DNA from: Onthophagus taurus | Lineage: Eukaryota > Arthropoda > Insecta > Coleoptera > Scarabaeidae | Assembly: GCF_036711975.1 (NCBI RefSeq) | Contig: NC_091972.1 | Coordinates: 17,489,001-17,553,000 of the forward strand | DNA length: 64,000 bases | Direction of reading: 5' to 3' | Part shown: positions 1-24,132 of the stretch, one piece after another | Position numbering within the stretch: the first letter of the stretch is position 1 | How the letters are laid out: every line of letters starts with the position of its first letter | Made by a program: the position numbers and the translations under genes | Notes under the pieces: model-generated | What the model saw: only the letters and a program-made list of their open reading frames with translations | The model's database searches: none | Told to the model about the DNA's origin: nothing

Positions 1-650
1 ATAATAAATTGATTGCCTTCTAAAAAATGTCCGAAAAATTTAATGGATGAATAAATTGCCGGCAATTCTCGATTAAAAGTCGAGTATTTTGCTTGACAAG
101 GCGATAGTTTTTTTTGAAAAATAAGCGATGGGTTGTGATAAATTATCAATTTTTTGCGATAATACTGCTCCAATATTGGAAGCGTCAGTAGATAAAGATA
201 ATTGACCAGTTTTACAAGGATGAGCCAGAATAGTTGAATTTGCTAATTGAGTTTTGGAGAGTTCAAAACTTTGATTACATTCTTCTGACCAATTTTCAAT
301 AACTTTGCTTTTATTTTTATAAAGTAAATTCAAAAGATGATATAAAGGTGCAAGTATATTTGAAAAATTTGGAACAAATCTATGGTAAAAGTTTATAAAA
401 TCTTTGTAGCTGTTTAAGAGTTTTTGGTATTGGAAATTCTTTAATAATTTTAATTCTATCATCTGAAAGACGAACGCCTTGAGGAGAAATGTGATGGCTC
501 AAAAAATTTATGGATTGCACACCAAAATGCATTTAGAAGGTTTAATTGAAATTCCAAAATCATTTAACCTATTCATCATTTCAACTGGAATTTTCCCTTT
601 CAAATTCAGTTTGATGTCGCTTATCATTGAAGCTACATTCGATTGAAAAA
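1..650 (-). mobile_element. Ty3/gypsy-type LTR retrotransposon fossil (pol fragment)
   Basis: The minus strand encodes the end of a reverse transcriptase and the start of an RNase H typical of Ty3/gypsy elements. The motifs FYHRFVPNFS, APLY and LSTDAS near residues 26-95 of the longest open stretch are diagnostic of the family. The element runs off the left edge of the window. No LTR is visible here. It is broken, with only part of pol present, so it is an old inactive copy. Family assignment is firm; the extent to the right is approximate. Confidence 0.8.
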
Positions 651-656
651 CTTGGA

Positions 657-910
657 CTATTTTTCTTCCCAGATGATGATAAAGTAACCTTCTTTTTCTT
701 CTTGGTTGTGTTCCTGTGCAGTTTCTGACTCAGTGATGTGTAATTCAACTTCACCACAAATATCTTTCAGTAAAGTATTTTGTAGTACATCTTCATCCAG
801 GTCCTTGCAATCTGACACTGTATCTACCGTTTCTGGTGGTAATTTCACCACATCAACAACTCCAAATCTTTGAAGAGCATTGTAAGTCAGCTTTTGCAAG
901 TCAGCAAGTG
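657..910 (-). mobile_element. piggyBac-like transposase N-terminal relic (tentative)
   Basis: An open stretch of about 80 codons on the minus strand contains VVKLPPETVDTVSDCKDLDED. This resembles the acidic N-terminal segment of piggyBac-derived transposases (a hydrophobic-Leu-Pro-Pro motif followed by Asp/Glu-rich sequence). No catalytic core follows. It could be a short domesticated exon, but nothing nearby supports a gene. The assignment rests on one short motif. Confidence 0.3.
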
Positions 911-1379
911 TTAAAAATTTTGTTTTGTCATATTGCTACAAAAACTGTAACCAAAATATTTATTACAAGAAAAAAGACAGTACATGCCAAGGTCCTCAAT
1001 TTGGGACAGATATAAAAATCTATTTTCCTTTGTTGTACTGTAATATATTGTAACACAACCTCAGAATTAACACATGGACAGATCTCCAATAATAATAATA
1101 AGAAGAAAAATACAACAAAAAGTTTTAGATATTGCACTGAGAAAGAATCTGAAAACTAATTAATGTTTGTTGTGATAATTAAAAAGTAATTAGTAAAATA
1201 CTGATTTGTATTATCATTTAAATGCATATTTACATTAATACGTCCTTAAAGTTAACTAAAACACAATTTAACGTTTAGTACTTTTAAAATTACCTAAATT
1301 ATGTTGTTTTCTTAAAAAATTCATTTCAATTGTAGCAACCTACAACAAAAAATTAAAATAACCCAACAATTACATTAAC
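911..1379. other. AT-rich intergenic stretch
   Basis: No gene is recognised. This holds the 3' flank of the Cep152-like gene and AT-rich DNA. The short minus-strand open frame at 928-1137 has a hydrophobic start but no family resemblance. Confidence 0.4.
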
Positions 1380-4017
1380 TCAATAAGTAACCTCATCATC
1401 AAATTGTTCAGAAATATCATCAATTTTTGTCCGACTTTTTGTCAAACATACTTTTTGTTGTTTAACATATTTTTGTAAATTTTCAATCATATTTTTATTC
1501 CAAAGTTTTATAGTTTCCTATAATAAAAGAAATTTATATTAATTTATATAATTTTATAAAAAATAATTACTTCGCATTCTTTTTTAATAAGGTGATAAAG
1601 TTTGGAAGTTCCAACATCATAACTTTTAAGTTTATTCTCTAACTCATTGCAATGACCCATTATTTGTAAATTTTCTGTTAAAAGTTGTTTCTTTTCAATC
1701 TCCATATCCATAAATTTATCCCTCCAAGTCTCCAATAACCCAGCAACAGCATTTCTATCTTGTTTCATTTGTGATTTTAACCCCAAAATATTTTCGTCCT
1801 TATTATAACTAACCACCTCCAATTTTCTTAATTTGTGTAATAATTCCTCGCAATTTGTACATTTCTTAATCTCGACATTATTTGTTTGAAGTAATTTCTC
1901 AGCCAAATCATGTTCGATTTGTTCTAAACGCCGATCATAATCATTTTTAAGATTAACTCTTATTTCTAATTCGCGTTTAACAAAATCCGATTCATATTGT
2001 TTTTTAATTTCATCAATTTCATTATTTAAATCTTCAGTATTTATTCCAATCGAAAATCGATCAGGATTTAATTGCTTTTCTTTAATAACTTTTTCAAATT
2101 GAGCTGCTTTTTCTTGCAGATTTCGAATTAAAGATTCCCTTTCCCTTTCTAATTTTGAAGAAATTTGGAGTTTTGAAATTTCATTTTCAGCAGATGTTAA
2201 TTTCAAGTGTAATTGGGCAATTTCTTCATTCGCGATTAAAAGATCGTTTCGTAATTTTTGTTTTTCATCTAAATCAATTCATTAAAATCAATGTATTAAT
2301 TATCAATAATTAAAATTTACCGTTTTCGTATTTTGAAGATTGACCAAAATTAAATGAAACTTGAGCAGAAGTATCTTGAGTTAATTTAATTTCATACTGA
2401 GCTAAAGTTGCTTCTAACTCAATGATTTTATCTTCATAGTAACGTTGTTGATCTTCTAATTTACCCCTAAAAAGCTAAATTAAAACAATTTTGATAAAAA
2501 AAAGTGGCTATTTTTAACCTGTATCCTTGAATTTGTTTTTGAATTGAGCAAATTTCTTCATCAGCTTTACGAAAATTTTCTTCTAAGCTTGAATAATTCG
2601 ATTTCCAAGTTTCCACTTCAATCTAAAATTAATAAATAAATTCTATCTTTTTCCTGTTTATTAATGAAATCAATAAAAACCTTATTTTTTTCTTTTTCCT
2701 CATTGGAATGCTTTAATTTTTGTTTTAAATCATTGCAAGTCCTCTCTATCAATTCAATTTGATCTTGATGTTGTCGATGCTTATCTTGAGCTTTAGCTAA
2801 TTCTTTTTGTAACGCGTTTATGTACTCCATTTTTTCAGTTAAATTCATAACTCGAGCTGAATCTTGTAGTTCACCTAAAAAAAAATTAATTTAAATAATT
2901 TTTTTGTGTTATAATTTATTTTTTTATGATTTCTTACTTGAAGATAATTTTAAAGTTTTATTCTCTTGGGATACTTTATTAATAACTTCTAACAAATCAT
3001 GACATTGTTGTTGAGCACTTTCTAAATTCTCTGCTAGCTTATTAATGATTGTTGTTTTCTCAACAACAATTTGGTCTTTTTCTTTGACAATTGCATTTAA
3101 TTTCTCCACATAATCTTGACATTCTTTTTCCTAAAATTATAAAAGTTAAAGAAAAAACAGGCAAATAACATCAACATTACCTTCCGATATAATTTTGTAT
3201 TAGCAACATCTAATAAATGATGCATTTGAGACACTTCAGCATGATGTTGTTCTTTTAAAACACGATCAGATATTGTATTTGATGTTAAACCACTGTGCAT
3301 AATTTCTAATTGATCCATAAGTTCTTTATTTGTTTGTTTACAAAGCGAATATTCCTCTGTAATCTTAAACACAAATAAAGTAAACCTTTTTTTTGTTAAC
3401 ATTTTTTCTAACTTACAACATCAATTTGTTTCTCTAATTGTGCAATTTGACTTTGTAAATTAACAACTTCATGACCTAAACAATCAATTTCTTCACTTTT
3501 ACTAAGTAAAAGTTTTTGAGATTGTTCCAATGAAATTTTAGCTTTATTTTTATCAGCTTCAAGCAAAATACATTTTTTCGAATGGATATCTTTTTGTTTT
3601 TCTATATCCATCTCCAATTTTCCAACCTTTTCCATTAACTCTTTCACTTCTTTTACTCTAATTTCATACAAAACTTTTAATTGATCATCAAGATTCGTAT
3701 TTCTAATATATTTATTAAAAAGGACATTTTCTTCCTGATTTTCAACCGGATGATAACCATTATCAACAGAAACATTTGTTGATGAATGTATTGTGCTTTG
3801 ATCATCATAATTGAATTCGTCCATCGCTTTTGTTAGAAAATTTTGAATCTACAATTAATAAAAATTAAAATTTTTAATTATAACCTAACAAAATTTTAAC
3901 CTCTTCTTGACGCCGTTTTTGATCTTCAAGATCTTCATCTTCCTCTTGATTTTGAAGGGCGCTATCTATATTCAATCCGTTCCCTTGAAATAAACTTATT
4001 CCTGGGTTATCATCCAT
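1380..4017 (-). CDS. asl: Cep152/Asterless centriole-duplication scaffold
   Basis: Nine exons join in frame on the minus strand: 4017-3901, 3848-3417, 3363-3181, 3130-2938, 2874-2681, 2622-2519, 2466-2321, 2268-1571 and 1517-1380, giving 734 aa. All introns are GT-AG; the donor after 2681 is weak (GTTTTT). The protein is almost entirely coiled coil after a short acidic N-terminus starting MDDNPGISLFQG. The identity comes from exon 4, where TTIINKLAENLESAQQQCHDLL matches the human CEP152 stretch EIINKLTRSLEESQKQC, and from exon 2, where SLEQSQKLL matches its SLRESQKLF. Family members recruit Plk4 to centrioles and scaffold pericentriolar material. The product is shorter than fly Asl or human CEP152. 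It lies head-to-head with PHAX, with 337 bp between the starts. Confidence 0.85.
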
Positions 4018-4354
4018 ATATCCTAATATTTAAACACTTTAATCAACTTTGAACAATTTACTTCTTTGACAGTTGACGTTTAAAAAAAAAACGTTCAATA
4101 ACTAAAATACCAACATTTATAAAACTTTTGATAATAACTTAAAATAAATGGATAAACATTAAATAAAAATATCAATATTTATCTTTTTTAATTAAAAATT
4201 AAAGCTTTTAAAAGGATTATTAAATTAGATAATCCTGCCATCTAGTTATTTTAACCCAAATTAATTTGACAAGTTTGCCAAATTGACAAGTTTGATGTCA
4301 ATAAAGGTTATGTTGTAAAAGCAATAAATAAGATTAAAAAACTTTCCAATAACA
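4018..4354. promoter_or_regulatory. Shared divergent promoter region of asl and PHAX
   Basis: A gap of 337 bp separates the two divergent ATGs, so both genes must start transcription from this interval or close to it. The sequence is AT-rich and no strong TATA arrangement or known motif stands out. Its function is inferred from gene arrangement only. Confidence 0.5.
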
Positions 4355-5738
4355 ATGAATAAATCATTGGAAGAAGGAGAGGTAATTAATAAATAAACAC
4401 ATAACATCTATTTAACGTTTAAATTTATAGTTAAGTGACGATAGCGATTGTTACACTCCACTACAACGTCCAGAAAACTACTCAAGTTTTTCTTCATCCA
4501 TAATAAAACCTCAAGCACCCTGCAATGATTCAGAATCTGATTATAAAAAAACATCGAGCGACTCAAACAGTGATTCTGATGAAGGTATAAAACAAAAACG
4601 CCCCAAATTAAAACCAAGACCCAGGCTGTTAGCAGCAACAAAACCAGTAAATCATAAATATAACATTTGGAATAATCGAATTCAAGAAGAGGTGCTTGTT
4701 GACACATTAAATACGTGTGATGTTACTAAAAAAAATCGATCGAGGGATGTTGAATCTTACGATTTTCCCGTTCGCGAGAATTTTAATGAAAACTTTAATG
4801 GAAGGAGAGATTTACGGGAGATTTTAACCAGAAAAAATAAAGAAAAAAGTGATGTTAAAGTAAATGAAAGGGTGAATAATAAAAGAAATAGAAAGGATCG
4901 TAAAAATAAAAATTTGAGGTTAATTGGAAAACAGGAGGAGGAGGATGATGAAGATGGAAGAGGCGCTCCAAGAATTTTAATGGATTTGGTTATAAATGAA
5001 GGAAATACTTGTGAAGAAATTGCAAGAGAGTTGGCTAATAAGTTATCAGAAACTAAAGAGGATTTATTGCGTACGTAAAACATTTTTATTAATCTAATAT
5101 CATTAATTTTCTCATTTTTAGTAAAAATCGTAAATGTATTAGGTGTTGAAAAATCCGTAAAAATTTTTATGGAAGTTAAAAGAATCGAAGCAGAAGGAGG
5201 AATGTTAATTATGGTAAATATAACAAAAAAAATGAGAAGCACAATTATAATCTTAAAATTTATTTAGAATCAATCACGAAGACGAACTCCAGGTGGAGTT
5301 TATCTTTTCTTAGTTAAACATGATGACAATTTAACTCGAGAACAAAGAGACACAATTTTTGAAGAGGAACGTCAAAAATCAAAGCAACTAATTAATATGC
5401 AAAAGAAGAAAAAATATAAAGAAATGAAAATGAAAAGTGGTAAATGATATCATTTATTTCCTTTTCATATAATTTACATTCAAATTGTAGGAATTAAAGT
5501 ACCTGAATTATTAACAGCAGATAAATTGTGTATAGAAAAAATGACCAAGGAATGGAATAATGAAAGAGATGAAACTGAACATGAAGAGGTTGAAAATCCA
5601 CCACCAACCCCAGAAACCGATTACAATGATACCACAGATGATCAAAAAGTTATCAATGAAATCTCGGGAAGACAACCTCAAGAATATGATGAAGAGTTTT
5701 TGGATTTAGGGGGTGCCAATGACATGGACTTTTTTTGA
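4355..5738 (+). CDS. Phax: PHAX, phosphorylated adapter for snRNA export
   Basis: Five exons, 4355-4381, 4431-5070, 5122-5213, 5268-5439 and 5491-5738, join in frame to 392 aa. The start is the ATG in an aacaATGA context. The N-terminus reads EEGELSDDSD, like the GQLSDSDSD of human PHAX, and carries several acidic Ser sites of CK2 type. The segment HKYNIWNN matches the INNIWG motif. The C-terminal RNA-binding domain (roughly residues 190-300) includes VNVLGVEKSVKIFMEV and SRRRTPGGVY, close to human IELLMETAEVEQ and SRRRTPGGVF. The protein ends NDMDFF, like the DLDIF end of the human protein. Family role: it bridges capped U snRNA and cap-binding complex to CRM1 for nuclear export. It is tail-to-tail with CENP-X. 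Confidence 0.93.
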
Positions 5739-5927
5739 TTAATTTAAAATATGTATTTTTAAGTTAAAGTAACACCTTATTCAAGAATATTTTTTGTAAT
5801 CCTCGTTTATCTTAGATCATAATAAATAATGACACTGCCATCTATCAATTTTAGTATAGTACTAATTTTAAGGAAAATCAAGCATCTAAAATGAAAAAAA
5901 AATAAAGATATTAATCAAAATAAAACA

Positions 5928-6259
5928 TCAAATAATAAACACCATCTGCACTAAAATAAATTCCACATCATCTAATGTAATCTTGGTTCTATTCTGCTTT
6001 TTAGCTTGCTTAGTAGCTCGAAGAGCACATTCAATCACCATTATTTTCAATAATCTACAAATAGCATCGCTTACTTCATCATTTAGTTTCATTTTTGAAT
6101 TATTAGCTTGCATTTTAAAGACTTCTTTTATTATTGTCTAAATAAGGTGATAAAATAACTTATTTTTTAGGTTATAATTATAATTATGCATACCGGCTTA
6201 AATTCTGAAACTATTTGTGAATAAATAGAAATTTCTGATGAAGAAGAACTTTCAGCCAT
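5928..6259 (-). CDS. CENP-X/MHF2 histone-fold protein
   Basis: Two exons, 6259-6194 and 6137-5928, split by a 56-bp GT-AG intron, give 91 aa; human CENP-X has 81. A Ser-rich leader (MAESSSSSEI) precedes a single histone fold. Exon 1 to exon 2 joins as FKPTIIKEVFK, matching the first helix of CENP-X. The long helix CRLLKIMVIECALRATKQA corresponds to VELLKVFVVEAAVRGVRQA, and ITLDDVEFIL to VDVDQLEKVL. In the family, CENP-X pairs with CENP-S; the dimer works with FANCM at stalled forks and at the inner kinetochore. The partner is not in this window. The gene is divergent from RPB1. Confidence 0.88.
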
Positions 6260-6815
6260 TTCATTTATTTACTTTTTATTACGTTTCGTTCCTTTTTACA
6301 AGATTTTATAAATTATTATAACTGCAAAATAGGTTAGGTTTTTTTTTAATTTAACCAATTCTTAATTCTTATTACATTAGCGCCATCTACATTTGGTTAT
6401 TTTAAAAATATATGATTAATTAATTAAAAATTATTATTAATAAATATTATTATTAAGATATATTAGAAATTTGTATAATTTGAATTAATTGATATAAATA
6501 ATTTTAGTATTTATATAAAATATTTTAAATTATATTAAAGCGCCATCTATATTTGATTTAATAAATATAATTTATTTACTTTCTCAAACATAAGATAGAT
6601 ATTGATAATTCTAATTATCGTGTAATTATTATATTTATAACTTTTTATACATTCACAATTATTGAATTTAATAATTATTAACGAATTTGTTTAAAACGTA
6701 GTAAAAGTTAGGTTGGTATTGCGCATGCGCGAGTTTAGTCGAGGCGATGAAACGAACTCATGCGTAGTTGAAGGATGGCAGGTAAATCGACAGTGTTATC
6801 GTTGTGTGTTTCAAC
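6260..6815. promoter_or_regulatory. Divergent promoter region of CENP-X and RPB1 with an NRF1/Ewg-type site
   Basis: The 556-bp gap between divergent start codons contains TGCGCATGCGCGA at 6720-6732, 85-96 bp upstream of the RPB1 ATG. This matches the NRF1 (fly Ewg) palindrome YGCGCAYGCGCR, a common element of housekeeping promoters. The surrounding 100 bp are clearly richer in CpG than the rest of the gap. Binding is inferred. Confidence 0.5.
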
Positions 6816-19978
<13,163 letters not shown>

Positions 19979-20126
19979 AAGAAATAATGAAGAAATTGAT
20001 GTTGAATTAATTAAAGGAGAGTGAAGAAATTTTTTATATAAGTAGTGTTATTGTTAAGGGTAAAATTAAAATGTATTTTTTAGTTTTTTTCTTAAATATA
20101 AAATGTTTTGAAAAATTGTGTTGTTT
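19979..20126. other. RPB1 3' flank
   Basis: This is the short AT-rich 3' region of RPB1. No clear further feature is seen before the repeat block that begins at 20127. Confidence 0.4.
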
Positions 20127-20214
20127 AATTGGACCGCGTTATGCATCACTTAACTAAGCGACAAATGAATAATGTTCAGAAAAACGAGATTTTCGTTTTC
20201 ATCTCAGCAGGAGG

Positions 20215-21700
20215 AGGGTTACAGTAACCTTTATAACCAAAGATGGCCCTACACATGGTGGTGGTGCGCATTGAGCAAGAACTCGATTCGAAGGAGTCTA
20301 TATTGGGAGATTTCCTTGACATAGAGGGACCGTTTGACAATACCACCTTTAGAAAACAAGAGATATTAGGGGGTAAGTGTGTGCCCCAATCTCAGCTTGA
20401 CAATAAGCGTAGAGAAATGATGTGACACAAAAGGCGTTGTTTTATACCAAATAATTTTTTATATTGTCGGTTGACATCATGGTTCTATTTGATCTTATCC
20501 ATTATTATTCTCATTCATGGTTTAATTCATTTTTGATTTGTTGATATAACTCTTCTCCATGGATCATTATTTTCAGAGTTTCTTCGTGGTGACCCCTATT
20601 CGCCAATTCATCCGGCTTCTCGCTGCCCTTAATTCCAATATGCATCAAAACCTAGATCAGAGTTACATCCATGTCTAGTAGGTATTTGTATATAATAATT
20701 TTATGGACTCTGTTATGTAGGGATGTAATTTAGTTCTATAATTATAGTTTCAGTAATGATCACCGCCTTGGGGATCGATCTCTCTTTTACTAATAGTATA
20801 TGGTTAGTGATGTACCTAAGTATTGAATATGCTTGGGCTGAAAATATAGATAGATGATAATACTCCTCTATCCCTAGGATAGGAGCATATATCCCGATGA
20901 GACACTTCTTTTCGGAACATGCACCTGTGATACATCTGTATATATGTTGAAAATCTAGTCATTTCTCTCTGAAGTAAAATTCCTGGTTCCCTTAAACCAC
21001 TCTACAATAGACCAGATACACAGGATTACAAATAGTATTGAAAAGTCTTTAGAGGGAAAGGAAGTCTGTTCTGCAATATTGCTTGATGTAGCCCAAGCTT
21101 TTGATAAAGTCTGGCACGAAGTGTTATGGATCTTGCCACAACCGCACTCTTAATTAATAAAATCATATCTTACAGGAAGATGTTTTAGAATAAAGCAGAA
21201 GGAGGCCTATTCTAACTTAAGAAATATCCAGGCTGGAGTGCCACAAAGTAGTGTGCTCGGCACAGTACTCTACTTGTTATACACTAGTGGTATTTCTGAT
21301 CTTAAACGTGACACAGCTATCATGGCAATAAGAAAAAATCATGGAGAGGTGGCAGAAAAGTTGCAATCCTCTATGGACAAAATAAATATTTGGACCAGAA
21401 CATGGCGTATCAAGTTGAATGAAAGCCAGTCTGTACATGTAGACTTCACCATTAAATTAAAACAGCATATACACATGCTAACTCGGCGAAATACCTGGGC
21501 ATGACCTTAGACGCAAGGCTACGCTGGAAAGCCCATGTGAAGAAGTGTTTAATATAGAAAAATGTACTGATTGCTCCAAAGAACTCCCAGTTACCCACAA
21601 TAAACTGCTCCTTTATAAGTAAGTACTAAAGCCAGTATGGTTATACAGCCTACAATATTCAAATCATTCAACGACTACAAAATGTACTGAGAGACATGGT
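20215..21700. mobile_element. LINE fragments (three pieces, mixed orientation)
   Basis: Piece 1 (plus, 20240-20425) contains GDFLDIEGPFDNTTF, the catalytic A-motif of a LINE reverse transcriptase. Piece 2 (minus, about 20900-20590) contains GIKGSEKPDELANRG, an RNase H signature. Piece 3 (plus, about 20990-21560) contains ILLDVAQAFDKVWH, QAGVPQSSVLGTVLY and later LGMTLDARLRWKAHV, a Jockey-type reverse transcriptase. All are truncated. The differing A-motifs suggest at least two LINE families. Confidence 0.7.
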
Positions 21701-22070
21701 CGATGCACGTAGTAAATAAGAACCTATATTGGTTCAAACACCAAATTTCCTTAGATACGAAGAAAGAAGAACTGGACCGCGCTATGCATCACTTGACTAA
21801 GCGACAAATGAACAATGTTGAGAAAAACGGGATTTTCGTTTTCATCTCTCTAAAAATATGACTTCTCAGAATAGACAGGCTCAAACTATTGAAAATTCTT
21901 TGTGTGCCTATCTAGTTTTATCACCGAACACTGATGACAGCCATCACAAGCACAGAATCCGCTTGGTCAGTCGTTTTACGATACAGGGTGTTTCTGTAAG
22001 TCGTCGCATAAATTTAATCACAAATACTAGAGTCAAAATGATGTTTCGTGTAAAAACTTTTTGAATTTAA

Positions 22071-22107
22071 GTCTAACTAGTTTCGGCCCTTGGCCATCTT
22101 CAGAGAC
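22071..22107 (-). ncRNA. Hammerhead-ribozyme-like motif (copy 1)
   Basis: Read on the minus strand, 37 nt fit a hammerhead: stem I strand GTCT, core CTGAAGA (CUGANGA with N=A), an extra T, stem II GGCC-AAG-GGCC, core GAA, a minimal stem III ACTAGT, cleavage-site T, then AGAC pairing back to GTCT. A very short stem III is known for Penelope-like element ribozymes. Oddities are the unpaired T before stem II and only two possible pairs in stem III. See the matching copy at 45256-45292. Confidence 0.45.
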
Positions 22108-22379
22108 TCTACAAATAGATTAACATCTCTCATCTTATCCATTTTACAAACAAGTTTCTTAATATTTCTTTTTGTTTTGTTAAAAAAGTTCACATATCAA
22201 AGTCGAAATCAGATTATTAAAGTTAGTTAAGATTATTAAAAGAAATATTAAGAAACTTGGGAAAAATTCAAGAATCATCATGTGGCTTAAAAATCGACGA
22301 TTTTCTTTAATCAATGTGAAATCACCCAAAAAACACATTAAATATAAAAAGAAAGTGCGGAAAAGTGACTAACACCAGG

Positions 22380-22980
22380 TTAACTTCAGTTATGAAACTT
22401 CTATTATATGATAACTAACTTCAGGTTTAAAATGTCAACGTCAATTTTGACATATTTGTAATCGACGTGAAAAATCCTTTAAAATTAGTTCAAACATGAT
22501 ACGTTTAATTGCAATATTACTCGAGATATAAGCAATTTCCGGTTTGAAATGTCGAATGTCATTTTGAGATATTCTTAATTTTTATAAAATGTCTTAATAT
22601 TTATCACAAAAACAAAAATATAATAATAAAAAAAAAAAAAAAATGGTTGGTATTAATATTTAAAATTGAATTGCTATCTTCACGACTAAACCCGACTGTT
22701 TCTAGTTCTCGTTCTAGTTTTTGTTCAATGAAAATATACAACATAGTAATATCTTATGCTAAATAGGGCTACTTACCACTCCCACTAGAACTAACACTAG
22801 ACCGAAAACTAGAAACATTCGGATTTAGCCCCACGTCTCTCAAGACGGCTAAACCTGAATGATTCTTGTTCTAGGTCTTATGGTAGTTCTAGTTTTAGCT
22901 TTATCCTTTAAAACAAATAGTATTTTAGGTCTTTCGGTATTCTAGACAGCATGAAAATCTCTAAAAACGATAAAATGTCG
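22380..22980. repeat. Dispersed repeat with CTAGAACTAACACTAG palindromes (copy 1)
   Basis: This stretch holds low-complexity text on GTCAATTTTGACATATTTG and then, at 22680-22920, a hairpin-like arrangement of GTTCTAGTTTT and AAACCCGA words repeated in both orientations. The same two modules recur, in the opposite orientation overall, at 34170-35290. It lies inside the 21774-23012 inverted-end element, so it may be its interior. No coding sense is seen. Confidence 0.6.
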
Positions 22981-23170
22981 CTTAGTTAAGTGATGTATAA
23001 CGCGGTCCAATTATTTTGAGTTTTAACATTTCCTCTATTCAAACATAGATGGCGACAAAATTTACCGATTAAAACAAACTTCACACCAAACATCCTAACC
23101 TTAAAAACTTAACGTTTGCAAAGTCATTACTTGTCATTATTATTACAAATCAAAAACCGAAGAAGTCGAA

Positions 23171-23899
23171 ATGGAGTGTATAATTGGAATTAAATTTAAA
23201 GACTTCGTGATGATCGCGACCGATATGACCACCGCTCACAGCATTATGGTTATGAAGTCCGGTAATTATATTTATTAATTTTGTATCATTTCTATCTTTT
23301 TAAAACATTGTTCTTTTATAGACGAAAATAAGCTTTTTCCGTTATCAAAAAAGCTTGTTATGGCAATTGTTGGTGAAAAAGGTGATACAACTCAATTTGC
23401 TGAATATATCGCGAAAAATATTCAATTATACAAAATGAGGAATGGTTATGAATTAAGTCCTAGCGCCGCAGCAAACTTTACTCGAAGAAATTTAGCTGAA
23501 GCTTTAAGGAGTAGAGTAAGTTGATTTATTTAACATCTTTGTTTAAAAAGTTGTTTTAATATTTTCTTATAGAGTGCATATCAAGTTAATTTGATGTTGG
23601 CTGGTTTCGATGATCAAACAGGACCACAACTTTATTATATGGATTATTTAGCATCACTTGCTTCTGTTAGGTATGCAGCTCATGGGTATGGAGGATTCTT
23701 TTCATTAGCGATTATGGATCGTTATCATTTGGACTCATTAACAAAGGAACAAGCTTATGATTTAATGAAAAAGTGTGTTATAGAAATTCAACAAAGGCTT
23801 ATTGTTAATTTGCCAAACTTTAAAGTTCAAATTATTGATACTGATGGTATTCATGATTGTCCAGATATAACTGCTAAAAACATAGCTTTGGGAAAATAA
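23171..23899 (+). CDS. Prosbeta4: 20S proteasome subunit beta type-2
   Basis: Three exons, 23171-23261, 23322-23515 and 23573-23899, encode 203 aa (family members are about 201). The protein opens directly with MECIIGIK, without a cleaved propeptide or a catalytic Thr1, as expected for the non-catalytic beta-4 position (human PSMB2). Family hallmarks include [33 protein letters not shown] and [19 protein letters not shown]. It is part of the outer ring-facing beta ring of the 20S core. The frame is intact. It converges on the EcKinase-like gene, whose stop lies 233 bp further on. Confidence 0.95.
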
Positions 23900-24132
23900 T
23901 TTTATTTTTTGTATAATCTGTATTTTTTTTTTCTCTTTCAGTGTAATTAAAAATGTGTTTTTCATGGATTAATAGCCTTTTTTGTTAGGTAAAATAATTA
24001 ATCTTAAAATTTAATACATTTCTGATAAAATATTCAGAATTAATTTTATTATTTATTGCAAATTTCCTTTTTTTAACAATTATCTATTTATAAATTGATT
24101 ACCTAATATTAGACAATTAAATAATAACAAAA

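Larger units (their letters stand above)
20127..23012. repeat. Composite repeat block bounded by inverted copies of a GGACCGCG module
   Basis: A module starting TTGGACCGCGTTATGCATCA occurs in plus orientation at 20129-20205 and, with few differences, at 21774-21850. An inverted copy ends the block at 22978-23012. The flank AATT touches both outer ends and could be a target duplication or part of the palindrome. The 21774-23012 segment therefore looks like a 1.24-kb element with inverted ends, and 20129-21773 like a second partial copy disrupted by LINE pieces. No transposase for this family was recognised. Confidence 0.5.

Noticed and set aside
4757-5242. 161-codon hydrophobic minus-strand frame opposite PHAX
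   Set aside because: It is the complement of the Lys/Glu-rich PHAX exons, which gives spurious Phe/Leu/Ser-rich sequence.
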